Assembly (NCBI GenBank): GCA_021234155.1
Contig: JAJEKV010000039.1
Span: 2,980,001-3,044,000 of the forward strand
DNA from: Isoetes taiwanensis
Taxonomy: Eukaryota > Streptophyta > Lycopodiopsida > Isoetales > Isoetaceae
DNA: 64,000 nt
Direction of reading: 5' to 3'
Part shown: piece after piece, positions 21,932 to 33,249 of the stretch
Layout of the letters: every line of letters starts with the position of its first letter
How positions within the stretch are numbered: the first letter of the stretch is position 1
Made by a program: the position numbers and the translations under genes
The notes under the pieces: generated by a model
Databases searched by the model: none
Seen by the model: only the letters and a program-made list of their open reading frames with translations
Told to the model about the DNA's origin: nothing

Positions 21932-22360
21932 ATATATTCCTGTAACATTCAATCTATTCCTGAAATAGACAAACTTGCTTCTTGTCAGTCTTTTGGTGAA
22001 CACATCTGCAATCTGCTCAACTGCACTAATGAACTTCATTTGGATATATCGCTTCTCAGAACAGTCTCAAGCTTGTAAGTTTCACTATAGGTGAGTAGGT
22101 TTCATCATAATCTACTCTCTTTTTTCTAAGTAAAACCTTGAGCCACTAGTTTTGCTTTGAACTTCTTACTTCCATCAGCGCCAATCACATTTTGATGAGC
22201 AGGGTAATCAACAAGTTCATAGGTTTGTGTCTGCTTAAATGAATCAAGTTCTTCTTTCATGGCTGCCATCCATCTTTTCTTGTCATCACACTTCAAAGCT
22301 TCTTCTAAAGACTTTGGAATTGCTTCATCTTCTAATATATATTTGTTCATATTGCTCTAG
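21932..22360 (-). pseudogene. copia RT start joined to RNase H end
   Basis: The frame 22350-22126 carries SLEEALKCDDKKRWMAAMKE and KFKAKLVAQGFTQ-like residues, the first RT motif of copia elements. Immediately downstream on the minus strand, 22075-21932 encodes IQMKFISAVEQIADVFTKRL, the last RNase H motif. The catalytic RT blocks and most of RNase H that should lie between are missing, so a deletion of well over 1 kb has occurred. Confidence 0.75.
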
Positions 22361-22777
22361 CCTTTTGCTTCTCCCAAAGCCATATGCCATATTGTTGTCC
22401 AGATTTGCTTCCTCTATTAACCTTTCTGCTGGTGTTTTTCTCCTTCTAGGCACATGTTCCAACATGTCATTTGCTCTTTCATGTTCACTGTTTAAGATAT
22501 CATCATTTGATTTCATATTTCCCTCTTTCAATTCACTGCTTTCAAATTGCTCTCGCACTCAAGGTCAATGGTAAATTCAACTTTCTTTTTCCTCTTTGGG
22601 ATGGTCTAGCATACTATCCCTTTTGTTAATCCTATCCATGTATAATGTTTCTTCATTAAAGATAACATCCCTACTGATCACAATCTACCTTGTATTTGGA
22701 ATAAAATTTTATAACCTTTAGATTCTTCACCATACCCTACTAAGAATCCAATTTCTACCTTATTGTCAAGTTTTTCC

Positions 22778-23575
22778 TTAGTTTTGTTGGAACATGAGTA
22801 TAAGTAAATGGACATAATCTCTATACATGCTGAAATCTAATTCCCTCTTTGAATCTGACCAAAGCATTGAAGGTGTTTTATTTTTGAGGATTGTTGTGGG
22901 TAGCTTGTTTTGAATCATGATTGTTGTTTTGAGTGCTTCCTCCCAGAGATAGTTTAATGCATCACTATGCTTGATCATGGATCTCACTGCATCCATTAAG
23001 ATTATGTTCTTTCTCTCTGCTACTCCATTTTGCCGAGGGCTATACCTGCAAGTAAGTTGTCTCTTAATGCAATTGGCAATGCAAAATCATTTAAACTTTG
23101 TAGACAAATATTCTCCACCTCGATCTGATCTGATACATTTTACCTTTTGACCTCTTTCAACTTCAGTTACATACTGTTTGAATGCAGTTAGGTCTTATGA
23201 TTCCCTCTCCAAACAATAGCATTTACATTTCCTACTGTATTCATCAATGAATGTTATGAAATATCTCTTATTGGTTCTTCCTCTGATATTCAATAGACCA
23301 CATAAGTTCGTATGTACTAACTCAAGTACATGGTTTGTTATGTGTTTCGCCTTTGTGAAGGGTAGTCTGTTTATCTTTCCAAGCATGCAGCCCTCACATA
23401 ACAGCTTTCCAGTTTGCACTTCCTTGCAATCAATCAAATTTTGCTTTGCTGTGTATTTAATATTATTATAATGTGTGCAGGCCAGCCTGTTATGCCATAC
23501 CCCAGCCTCTGAAAGATTAACATTATTGATGCTATTACAAGTCAAATTCCCACATCTCTTAGCAAAAAACTTCAA
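22778..23575 (-). pseudogene. copia integrase region
   Basis: Frame 23575-23195 carries the gag-pre-integrase and HHCC-like part (LACTHYNNIKY, LLCEGCMLGKINRLPFTKAK) and the start of the integrase core with DEYSRKCKCY, in which the catalytic Asp is visible. Frame 22996-22778 carries MDAVRSMIKHSDALNYLWEE and NKLPTTILKNKTPSMLW, the conserved C-terminal part of copia integrases. The second catalytic Asp and parts between are shifted out of frame. Confidence 0.78.
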
Positions 23576-23856
23576 TTCATCATTGAGGTAAATTCTACAT
23601 CCTTTTGAGTCAAAATTGACTCGATACCCTAAGTCAACAAGTTGACTTACTGAAATTAGATTTTTAACTATGCCAAGTATTTAAAGAACATTTTCTATAT
23701 CTACGATTTTTCCATCTAAGTCAATCAACTGCAAAAGTCCCTTTCTTTCAGTTGGCAGCAAAGCTCCACTTCCAACTTGAATATTTATTGTGCTTGCTTG
23801 ATGTATGTTCTTGAGGAGATTAGGAGATTGTACTACTGATCTCACTCCACTATCAA

Positions 23857-24868
23857 CTACAATGGCATCAAAAGATTTTTATTAATTTCAGCATCCTTAT
23901 CAAGAATAGACAAAGCCAATTTTACCTCATTTTCATCTTCAATCTTGCGTTTATCCTCTTCATCATGCTCTTGAGTTATATGAACTCCAGTTTGCCTTCT
24001 TCCTCCTCTTCCCCTATAACTTGCATCTCTTCCTCCTCGGCTATCTCTTCCCCTGCCCCTCCATCTTCCATATTCCTTTAGATGTTGAGCATTTTGTACA
24101 ACATGGCCCTTACCTCCACAATGATAACAATTGAACTCAGTTTTAAGTTTAGGACAATCACTTTTAAAGTGTCCTGGTTCATGGCAATAAAAACAATTGC
24201 CTTTGTCCTTTTTATTTCTTTTTCCAACATACAAAATCTCAGATGTTTCCTCACCCTCCTTCATGATCTTTTTTCTGCTCAAACTCGTTCTAATAATCCC
24301 TCTGCTTCTTCTCTATTCTTGGCCATATTTCTAATAAACAAGGAAAGGTTTTTATTTTCACCTACTGACCTAGATATTTGCAACACTTGGCTCATGTTTG
24401 AGACATTCTCCCCTGCTCTGCTAAAACTGCAACAATATTATCAAATTTGTTAAAAATTTTAGCAACATCTCCAACTTCTTGCAACTTCAGTCCCCTGAGT
24501 TCTTTATCCAGAAGGTCCATCTGAGATGAAGTCTTCTTTTCAAATTGTTTTAACAGAAACATCCACATCTGCTTAGGTGTCATGCCTCTAAGCTTGAGCC
24601 TAATAATTGGACTGACTTTACTTGTTATGATGCCCTGAGCCTCTTTGATTTTAGCATATATTGATCTCCCTGCTGCACACCTACTTACTCCTGACGTGTC
24701 ACCTGAGGTGCCTTCACCTGCACTTGCATCAGTAGCATTAACCGATCTCTCTGATACAGACCTGACAGCATTGCTCCTACCTATATCAGGCCCTTCAGCA
24801 TCTCCTTCTAGATCAACAAGATCCCATAAATCTTCTATTCTAGAATATATATGATTGAATCTTTCCAT
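23857..24868 (-). pseudogene. copia gag with zinc knuckles
   Basis: The frame 24868-24392 is gag-like: LRGMTPKQMWMFLLKQFEKK and QMDLLDKELRGLKLQEVGDV, the UBN2-type gag of copia elements. After a frame change, 24282-23857 holds a canonical CCHC knuckle CFYCHEPGHFKSDC and a second one, CYHCGGKGHVVQN, that has lost its last cysteine. An Arg-Gly-rich stretch (WRGRGRDSRGGRDASYRGRG) follows. A serine/threonine-rich insertion near residues 30-65 is unusual for gag. Confidence 0.78.
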
Positions 24869-24964
24869 ATCTGAAAGCCAGCACTTCCTTTATAAACTTC
24901 TACACTGCTAAGTAGACCTGCACCAAATCAGCTTGCCATGATTCAAAATCAGCAAATCTTTTCT

Positions 24965-24976
24965 GCTCTGATACGA
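24965..24976 (-). promoter_or_regulatory. copia primer binding site (initiator tRNA-Met)
   Basis: The minus strand reads TCGTATCAGAGC three bases inside the 5' LTR. It matches TGGTATCAGAGC, the complement of the 3' end of plant initiator tRNA-Met, except at the second position and with a C for G in third. Confidence 0.75.
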
Positions 24977-24978
24977 AA

Positions 24979-25608
24979 TGTTGTAATTGAACTTATCTAT
25001 ATCAATCAATGCACTTGGTTAACTTATGCACTCAAGTTAGATCACTATCAACACTTGAATGTTTAAGTCCTAAACTCTACAAATGATGTAAATAATCAAG
25101 GCAACCCATTGGGTTTATTTGTATAAATTACTATAGCAATGAACTATAACTCAAACACTATTCATGAGTTGAATGAAAATATACACTCGGGAACCTAAGC
25201 CTCAATTAGGAATTAGGCTTTCAATCTGAACTCCTTCAAGGTGCCCCTTGCTTTGCTTCATCTCGTTCTCATTGTCTCATAATACAGGTGATCATCTGAC
25301 GGTTTTGCAGTTGGTTTAGAAAGGTTTACAGGTAATCAATTCTTTGATGCATTTGCTTCCAATATTCATGCCGTCACCTCCTCATGTATAATTGGAATAT
25401 TTATCACCTTGTACCATTGAACCTTTAAATATCAAGTTGAAATATGAGCTCAAGATCATTGCAACTATCTCACCTAGGTCATTAACTGTTTCAAACATAA
25501 AACCACTTTTACCTAGGTTCTTAAGTGCAAGTGATAATTTACTGCGCTTGCACATATTGCCAGCTTAAACTGACTGAATATATAATGACTTCTACTTATA
25601 TTCCAACA
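24979..25608 (-). repeat. copia 5' LTR
   Basis: Same TGTTGGAATATAAG...CAATTACAACA ends as the partner LTR at 21289-21918, and adjacent to the primer binding site. Confidence 0.88.
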
Positions 25609-25613
25609 GCTAT

Positions 25614-26444
25614 GATTCATTAGGGCAAGCGTATCACCCTTCGGGGCACTAATTCTCTTCGTAAATAAGAAAGACGAAAGTTTGAGAATGTGTATTGACT
25701 ACTGTCAGATGAACAAGCAGATGGTAAAGAATAAATATAAGGGAAGATGACTTGATGGACCAGCTCCAAGGAGCAAAAGTCTTTTCCAAGATCGACTTGG
25801 GATCAGATTACTACCAGATAAGAATTAAGGAAGGAGACATCCATAAGACTGCTTTTAGAATGCAGTATGGGCATTATGAATTTACAGTTATGCCTTTCGG
25901 CCTATCAAATGCCCCAGCAACCTTCATGAGTCTCATGAACGACATCTTCAGGGAATTCTTGGATGAATTGGTCATCATCTTCTTCGATGATATTTTGATC
26001 TACAGCAAGTCAATGGAAGAGTATGTAGCGCATTTAAGGAAAGTTTTAGAGAAGCTAAGATGGCACCGTTTGTTCGGCAAATTTTCTAAGTGCCACTTTG
26101 CTATAATACAAGTTGAATACTTAGGCCATGTGGTATCAGCCGAGGGTATAGCCACCGATCGATCGAAGATTGAGGCAATAAGCAGTTGGCCAACACCGAA
26201 GAATGTAGCTAAAGTGAGAAACTTCCTCAATCTCTGTGCAAATTGGCTAACCGGCTTCCATATTCCATATGTTGTTGCACCACTACAGATTCACAGGCCT
26301 CGTATAAGATCCCAAGAAGAAACTCAGGAAGCAGAAGTAAAAGAAGAGGATTTTGAAGCTCGTCTTATCAGGCTTCAATGCAAGGTCACAAGCGGATCCG
26401 GCAAGAAAGCAAAGCTCAGAAAGGCTAAAAAAATCAATGTGTAG
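25614..26444 (+). pseudogene. Ty3/gypsy reverse transcriptase
   Basis: The frame from 25614 gives [20 protein letters not shown]. The open frame from 25752 (230 codons) gives [38 protein letters not shown], the catalytic block [14 protein letters not shown], where FFDD replaces the usual YVDD/FVDD, and [11 protein letters not shown]. From about residue 165 the gypsy pattern is lost: the usual GLAGYYRRF block is replaced by an unrelated lysine/glutamate-rich tail ending [12 protein letters not shown]. Either a deletion or a recombination joined foreign sequence. Confidence 0.8.
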
Positions 26445-27159
26445 CTAAAGAGCCAATATTTTACCAATTCTTGGTGACTATATGATGAATGTTGCAAAAG
26501 AATTTCTAATAACAAAAACCTTGATGATATAAATAACATCAGCCTCATCTCTTTTATTCATAAGATTGATGACCTCTCGAATTCCTTTGATTTTAGATCC
26601 ATCTCGCTTTGAAACATCTTGTACGAATTATAGTGGTACTTTAACTCGTAGACTTCAAGGTATGTTGAACAACTGTATATCCAATCTGCATATCTTAATG
26701 GAAGGTCTATGCTGGACAATATGCGATTGCGGATTGTAGGACTGGCTTGGACCAAAGAAGCATGCAGTTGACTTGGCTTTTCTCACTCAATATTGCTTAA
26801 ATCTTGGTTTCAATTATGTTGTCTTATAGTATTTGTTTGGAATTCAAGGTCTCATAGCATGTGATGTATCTGGCATGTGGATCTTACATATAAGCCTTGT
26901 TTCATAGATCAGATCTGTTCTCCATGTGTTTTCTCCTAGAGATTAAGGCTTTTGAATTACAAGTAAAGGGTATTTACAATTACCCTTGCAATTCAATCAA
27001 AATTATAGGAGTTCCTACAAAAGAACCACCTGCAAGTTTTGGCAATGAAAAGATTCGTTGATGAACTTTGAGATTCTTTTTAGTTTTTTATTTTATTTTT
27101 TTCCTTCAGTAAAAGCATGGGTGGCTTAGATAAATTTGTCTCTGATGCTGCAGGAGCTA
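26445..27159. other. No gene recognised
   Basis: AT-rich sequence between the gypsy remnant and a MULE fragment. No motif seen. Confidence 0.3.
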
Positions 27160-27592
27160 TCAAATTTTCTACAAGTAGCATGGAATTGCTTAAGAGATGG
27201 CTATTTGATTCCTTGGTAGATGCTAAGAATGTTGTTAGATCACCATTGCCATTGCAACATATACTAAATTAAAGGTGATCAAGTCTGATAAAACTAGATA
27301 TAGAGTGAAGTGTAGAGAAGAAGATTGTACATGGCATTTATTTGTTTGTATAATTGATGGCAAGGTCAAGATATGAGATTCGTACCCTAGGAGAGCATAA
27401 TTGTGGTGGTGTTCGGCAATTGAGCAACAAAGAAGCCTCTCCTAGTTGGTTGGCAAGGAAGTACCATGACAAATTTAGGGAGCACCCACATTACAAGCCG
27501 TCTGAATTAATAGATGATTTAAGAAAGGAAGCTTCCGTCGCTATAACTTATGCAATGGCCTACAATGCAAAGGAGATGGCCATCAACATACC
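27160..27592 (+). pseudogene. MULE (Mutator-like) transposase N-terminal fragment
   Basis: Frames from about 27280 encode KTRYRVKCREEDCTWHLFVC, then IRTLGEHNCGGVRQLSNKEA, then KPSELIDDLRKEASVAITYA. The Cys-x5-Cys...His-x-Cys pattern is the plant MuDR DNA-binding zinc motif, and the following block is the region before the DDE core. A frame change near 27360 separates the two parts, and the sequence is cut at 27592 by the GGAAGGGTTTCC repeat, so no catalytic domain remains. Confidence 0.75.
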
Positions 27593-27594
27593 GT

Positions 27595-27890
27595 GGAAAG
27601 ATTTTCGATTTTCCACGGAAATTCGGAAGGGTTTCCATGGAAATTCGGAAGGGTTTCCATATTGGAAAATCGGAAGGGTTTCCGGGGAAAACAGGAAGGG
27701 TTTCCACGAAATTATTTTTTTTTCAAAATATTTACACACGTGAACCTTTATGGCTTACGCTTATCGACAAGGAGGCCCGACATTAAGGCGGCACGTCCAT
27801 CAAGTACACGTCACCCCAAAATTCAAATTTTGAGTGGAAACCCTTCCTGATTTCCTTGCATGATGGAAATTAGGAAGGGTTTCCATATGA
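27595..27890. repeat. GGAAGGGTTTCC-type dispersed repeat, copy 2
   Basis: GGAAGGGTTTCC occurs at about 27624, 27648, 27672, 27696 and 27869, and the complement GGAAACCCTTCC at about 27836. Units are spaced about 24 bp in the first block. The arms on the two sides are inverted, so the 300 bp behaves as a foldback. The same motifs occur at 10780-10890. Confidence 0.6.
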
Positions 27891-28593
27891 GGAGGTTCCA
27901 TCAATAGTTTCCATATCCATCAATAGTTTTATAGGCACAATAGGAAGGATAAGTATAACACCATAGCCAACATTTGGGGCAATGGAATAGCACATTGGTT
28001 TCATCTTCAACTTCAAGTGCGCATTCTTTCACTCACTCTAGCTTAATATGGAATATACTCCCAAACCTCTACATCAAGCAATCTCGTCTAATATGAAGTC
28101 CATATGCGCTGAGCTTTATTCTACTTATAGTGGTAGCAATTCCATCTTTCGGATATGATATCTACCATGTTATCTTCTGCTTGTTAATTTTTAACTTTCT
28201 TAACCAAACTTGTATGTCATCCCCCACTTTCTTAACCAACCTTAGACATTTGCTCATCGTAGCTATCATTCTTCTCGACCGAACTTTTCTTTAATGCTCC
28301 TCTTTCACTTTAAAAATTCATTGAGGGATCCATGGTATATTAGAAAACTACTTTTATTGTCCAGTTTAAAGTACAATCTGTTGTATTGTATATACCAGAT
28401 GTTTTACAGCACAATACACATTAGTTTAGCATTAAAGAAAGATCTATGATATGAGCTTGATGAGTATAAACCTATCCAAAAAGCTACTTGGTCTCGTCCT
28501 TATTTGTACAATTCCTTTTTTGCTTGCTAACCAAATGGGTTAGTATGTTACTATTTGGCTGTATTGGAAGAACATAATTTTACAAGTTCACGG
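27891..28593. other. No gene recognised
   Basis: AT-rich sequence with no conserved frame. It is the 3' flank of the SGF29-like locus. Confidence 0.3.
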
Positions 28594-29544
28594 TCATTGA
28601 TGATGTCCCTGCAAAAGCTGTACAACATGATAAAATGGAACAGGTCGCTTCGGTAAGACAGCACATCCTTCCTCTTCATCATCATCAAATTCCAAGGAGT
28701 AGCTACAAATGGCAAAAGAAAGCATTAAGTTTTAAGCTCAAATGGCCCTTGGAAAAAATCAAGTAAAACTTACTCTTCGGTTTTCCTCTACAGAGTTGTC
28801 ATTATGGATTACAGCCCAGACAACAATATATGTTAGTAGAAAATTTAGCAGAGACCTTGAAAGTGAAGATGTTTATAACCAATTTATACCTTGCATTATG
28901 CCACTACTGTAGCCTTGTAAAGAGCTGTTGTTCCAGGGTACACTGCAAGGACTTGTGATCCGTGACCAAAATCTTGTGCAGTTGGAAGGGTCATTTTTCT
29001 TTGGCAATGGAATTATTGTTGTATGATGCAGCTTATACTTTTGGTACCAACAAAACTGCAACACATTCAATATATGTCAAGCCCATCAAATACAACTGTG
29101 TAGGAAGTTGAATATATGAGTCTGATAATCTGTCTTCGTCGTTGCCTGGTTCCTCATCAATAATCTCGTATCTGTGCAGCCAAAAGGAAAAGACGTTCAA
29201 ACTAGAAAGCAAAATCACAACCTTGATCTTGCTTGAAGCCCAAACATATCCCTCAGATTGCTTGTGTAGAAACAGGCAAAACCATATGCATGCAAGCTTA
29301 AGGAAATTTTTTCCTGTTCGGATCTGCATACATTCCATATGTAGTGAGTGCAAACAGGCAAATCACTGCATCAAAGAAAGTTATCCATGCAAGCTTAAGG
29401 ATCATTTCCTGCATACATTCCATATATATAGTGATAAAACACAATGCTGCCAATATACTTGTTTGTTTCACGATCTAAACGTATCACTTTCACCACTATC
29501 CACTCATACTTTTCAGTGCCATCAGATGTCACTCTGGCTGCAAC
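28594..29544 (-). pseudogene. SGF29-like (SAGA-associated tandem Tudor) gene, 3' exons, decayed
   Basis: SGF29 reads H3K4me2/3 with a tandem Tudor domain in the SAGA histone acetyltransferase complex. On the minus strand, exon 29544-29459 encodes VAARVTSDGTEKYEWIVVKV between CAG and GTATAT splice sites. Exon 29171-29107 encodes YEIIDEEPGNDEDRL and joins it in phase. Exon about 29010-28886 encodes IIPLPKKNDPS and, after a frame change, QDFGHGSQVLAVYPGTTALY. A 14-base exon, 28787-28774, supplies RKTE between CTGTAG and GTAAGT. Exon 28702-28594 encodes YSLEFDDDEEEG and PVPFYHVV up to a TGA stop. Exon order and junction phases match the family. A frame break and a stop in the third exon argue for a pseudogene, or sequence errors. 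The coiled-coil N-terminus was not found. Confidence 0.75.
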
Positions 29545-29654
29545 CTGAGATGAATCAACGATCATATTATGCTGAGAGGCAAGGCATATTATATTAGAAA
29601 TCCTGTTGTAAATAGTAAATCTGATCTCCTATAGAAATATTTGGGGAGTCTGCA

Positions 29655-29760
29655 GGCATGGGTGAAAGCATGCTAGGGTGTACCATCTAAAGTTCTTTTT
29701 AGAGAGTAGAAAACTACCTTAAAAGTACCCAAAGACTGGTACTAGGAACTTGCATAAATG
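29655..29760. repeat. Short dispersed repeat shared with 11755
   Basis: GGGTGAAAGCATGCTA, GGTGTACCA, TTAAAAGTACCC and ACTGGTACT occur in the same order and orientation as at 11755-11830. Confidence 0.45.
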
Positions 29761-29834
29761 TCTCAATAAACAATAAGTTTGAGAGTTGATTCATTCATTA
29801 TAGTCTCTAATGGTATTGTTATCCTCTAATACTG

Positions 29835-30965
29835 TGATCTGTAGTCTCTATTCTGGAATTTGATGATCACATGACGAGTCCATTCCCTTTCTTGCCCACC
29901 CAAAAGCATCCTCAATGCCACTGTCCACAAACTGCATGTGTTGGTGTACATATTCGCGATACCTTCCCTTTGTATTTCTCAGATCCTCTTCTCGCAGCCC
30001 CACAAGTCTAAGGTTGAGTGATCTATTTCGTTGTTCCTGTGACTCTATGTAACTCGAAAGGTCATTGCTTAATTTCAGCGATAAGAGTCTTCACCAGCAC
30101 TCCCATCATCGGCTACCCCTTTACCCCTGTTGTTTTGCTCCAAGCTAGCCATAACCTCTGTTTTGAATTCTTCATATTCTGCCCGTAGATTGGATGCTTC
30201 CTCGACTGCCTCATTGTCCATGTCCCTTCGCTCCAGGCTGGCCAGGACCTCTGTTTTGAACTCATCATATTCGCTCGCCAGGATGCCGTGGATGCCTTCC
30301 ATTTCTTTTTTTTCACTTCCATTGCTACAAGTTTTCGTGATTTCGTGATATGCCTTGAATGGCTTCATGCACCGACTCCTTGATGATTGCCTTCATCAGA
30401 GAGGCAACCTCTGGTCCCGATTCTTTGCCAGAGACTCCCCTGGATTTCCCCCAGCCACTAAAGGCAGGGAAATACCTTTGGGCGCCCCAGGCAATGAGAT
30501 ACTAGTTGTTACCGTAGTTAGAGCAGCAGCCAGGGGTTCTGACCATATCAGGTCACCCATGTCCAACGGAGGAGCCCTGGGTGCTTCAGGAGTCCCTGTT
30601 TTTTTCTGTTTTGAATCTAGAACAGAGGAAGATGAACAAGAACCTGTATTTGAGAGGCTCGGGATGGCTGTGATGCCCGGAATGGCTGCAACTGTCGATT
30701 TAGCTTGGGTCTTCTTGGGCGACGTAGCAAAGTGACATGGGGTCTCAAAGATCGCTGGAGTCGCCGATTCAGCCTGGACAACCGCTTTGTTTATTGTTTT
30801 CTTCTTTGTATCAGCATCAGAACTGTCGGAGTCAGCCAAGACCTTCTTTACCGCTGCCTTCTTGGGCTCAGCCTTGGAGCCCTTGTGCATTTCGGGAGTC
30901 CCCTTGGATGAACCTGCCCCAACCCCAGTCGTTTTCCCCTTCCTTAGCGCCACACCCTGCGCCAT
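29835..30965 (-). pseudogene. LINE ORF1p (L1-type RNA-binding protein) fragment
   Basis: Read leftwards from 30965 the protein starts [18 protein letters not shown], with a low-complexity basic and serine-rich N-terminus. After a frame change near 30400 come GPEVASLMKAIIKESVHEAI, then a duplicated coiled-coil-like block EYDEFKTEVLASLE / EYEEFKTEVMASLE, and about 30060-29850 gives ESQEQRNRSLNLRLVGLREE and DAFGWARKG. The RxxNLRxxGLxE pattern is the entry to the L1 ORF1p RRM. It ends before the C-terminal domain that LINE 1 retains. The fragment fits the same LINE group, minus strand. Confidence 0.6.
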
Positions 30966-30973
30966 ATTTTTTT

Positions 30974-31082
<109 letters not shown>

Positions 31083-31560
31083 CACATGCAGACTTAGAGA
31101 GGATGAGAGAGAATATGAAGAGGTAAGAGATTGTGAGAGATGGGCAAGAGTGAAAAAATCCAGCTCTCACCTTGAGAGATGATTCGCCTCTAACAGCCGT
31201 TAGGGGCGTTTTCATTAACTGCTAACTTAACAACCCCCTTCCCCTGTTTCTTGGTCTTCAAAGCCGCGCAAATCCTTGAATTTCCACTAATTCTTCGATT
31301 CGCCTTGCTGGTTTCCAGTCTAGAGGTATTTCTTTGCTTGTTCAATCCTTATTAATTCAATTTAAATCAATCTTATGTTGTTCTGATATCAAATTCTATT
31401 GCAACAGATATTGTTTCTTGGTTACTTTTCTTGAATTCTGTCGAGTCTAATGTCTAAGGCAATTAGATCTGCTTTGCCAGCAAGCGGCAAATCATTTGTG
31501 CCTCCTCGCATTGAGAAAATGGCTCCAAGAAGGACCCGATAAATGACATAACAGATTTCA

Positions 31561-32222
31561 ATGAATATGGACTTGGAGACAAATTTTAAACCAATTCCAA
31601 CAACAAAGCAGCCAAAGGAAAGGAGATATAAGCGAGTTCTTAGTGAAATCCAAGCACCTACTGGTATTGTGAGTGAATCTTCTCAACCCGAGAATTCAAT
31701 GGCTCTTGTTGTTCAAGAAAAATAAAATCCCAAGCAAATTAACTAAAGAATAGGAAGACTCCAGTCCAATGGACAGATCAGGATGTTTCTTCCTTCTTGA
31801 ACCTCCTGAATGAGATGAAATTGGTTATTAATGGTAGTCTGAATCTTTCTAATACATAAGTGAAATTACAGCCAATTGTTGGTGGATTAATGGAAGTCAG
31901 GCAACTCAAGAATAAATGGGATAAACTTTAAGCGAAATTCAAGGATGAGAAAGAGGCTTGCAGTCATACATGTTCAGAGCCTTCAAGTTGGCAGTGGTAT
32001 GAAAAGATGGAAGATGTCAAGTATGGTGTGACATCAAATAATCCCATTCCAGAGGCTGGAGATGATGGGGACTTTGGGAATGAAGCTTTTGAGGCAGCTA
32101 ATTTGCATACCAATTTTTCTGACAGTTTCTATGAAACAATTGGATCCGATGTTGCTTTTGATGATCCTTTTGAGAGTAATGAAAATACTCCCAATGTAAA
32201 TGTCAACATAAGAATGATGTAA
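31561..32222 (+). pseudogene. Myb/SANT-like DNA-binding protein of PIF/Harbinger
   Basis: The frame at about 31755-31990 encodes WTDQDVSSFLNLLNEM, then a GGLMEVRQLKNKWDKL block with an in-frame stop just after, then KFKDEKEA and WQWYEKMEDVKYG. The three spaced tryptophans and the LKNKWD motif are typical of Myb_DNA-bind_3 proteins, which in these transposons help the transposase find its ends. An acidic tail (DDGDFGNEAFEAAN...FDDPFESNE) runs to a TAA near 32222. In-frame stops at about 31723 and 31857 show decay. Confidence 0.68.
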
Positions 32223-32638
32223 CCGAGTTCGAGAAATGAAAGACTGACTTTCTTTTTGCCATAAACTATTATTTTAATATTATTGTCTTCAACTATTCTT
32301 TGTTATCTACTTGACAGATTTCCTCTACTTTGTCTTCACTTTCTGATTATTGCTGTTATTGCAGATCACTACCCATGGAGTTGCTAAGATTTTGTTTTCA
32401 ATTTCACAAAACGTTTTTAGGTCTTAAGGAGCAGGCCAAGAAATGAGGCCAATTTCATTTTTATATACTGCAACTACAGTTGTAATACAATAGCACATTG
32501 AATACAATTTTTCATTTGAGTATCAGATCAAAGCAATAACAGGAAAATAGCTTTTCCAAGAATTGTGATAGGAAAAAAACTTAATTCACATTCAAGAACT
32601 TGAGAACATAAAAAGTATGTTGACAGAATTACAAGATT

Positions 32639-33249
32639 CTACAACAAGACATGTCCATTCAAGTTTTCAAACAACAGATGTTTCATCTGATCTCCTTGTT
32701 TTTTGAGACTCTTATTCATAGCTTCAATTTCATAGTAATAAACTGGTTCGAGTTCTTCAATTGGCAACATGTCCCATCCTATATCTTCTATAATGCAGAA
32801 GTTCCAAAGCACACAAGCTGCATTTATGATCTTGGAGGCCTTTCCAACATGCACAAGGCAGATGTTTGAGAATTCTGAACTTCTCTTTGACAAAGGAATG
32901 GTCTAGCAGTATAGGCAAAATCACCATATAAAAGTGGAGGAATGTTAACCTGGATTTGGTCTTCAGTGGATTGACCTTTCTTCAATTTTCTGCCACTCAA
33001 AGTTACTACTGATTCCTGCAGAATTAGTTTCAACGCAATTTTATTGTATATGGAACTCTTCTTGAACTGATTTGAGTCATGGACAGATCCTGTTCTTGTA
33101 CCATATACATTTATAAACAACCTGTTGTGTGTAACAATACCTTGTAAAAGACATGAGTGCCTTTTATGTCGATTGTAATAGTCATCACCTTTGTCAATTT
33201 TTTTAGATTTCCTCCATAAAAAGAATGTGGGACCCATTAACTGCACCAT
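32639..33249 (-). pseudogene. HARBI1-like transposase (DDE_4) fragment
   Basis: The open frame 33249-32824 contains DDYYNRHKRHSCLLQGIV, FINVYGTRTGSVHDSNQFKK and LLYGDFAYTARPFL. This is the usual spacing of the second and third catalytic acid regions in plant PIF transposases. After a frame change, 32893-32639 continues GKASKIINAACVLWNFCI, matching the conserved VLHNxCI-type C-terminal block. The first Asp block lies beyond 33249 and is missing. Confidence 0.78.

Larger units (their letters stand above)
21289..25608 (-). mobile_element. Ty1/copia retrotransposon, internally deleted
   Basis: Two 630-bp LTRs (21289-21918 and 24979-25608) enclose about 3,060 bp with gag, a gag-pre-integrase region, integrase and the start of RT in minus-strand order. 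Most of RT and RNase H is deleted. The element sits inside the gypsy pol frame. The bases before it are GCTGG and those after it are GCTAT, which fits a 5-bp target duplication with two changes, because a second GCTGG would restore the gypsy sequence context. The LTRs differ at a number of positions and by a small indel, so the insertion is not recent. Confidence 0.9.
21087..26444 (+). mobile_element. Ty3/gypsy pol fragment, split by a LINE fragment and a copia element
   Basis: Three pieces of one gypsy pol frame are separated by later insertions. 21087-21145 reads VECEITLAPDAKPISKAPYR; 21231-21288 reads MSTPELAELKKQLQELLQL; and from about 25614 the frame continues [20 protein letters not shown] and onwards. 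This order is exactly the approach to the gypsy RT domain. No gypsy LTRs were found, and gag, protease and integrase are missing or unrecognised. Confidence 0.8.
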
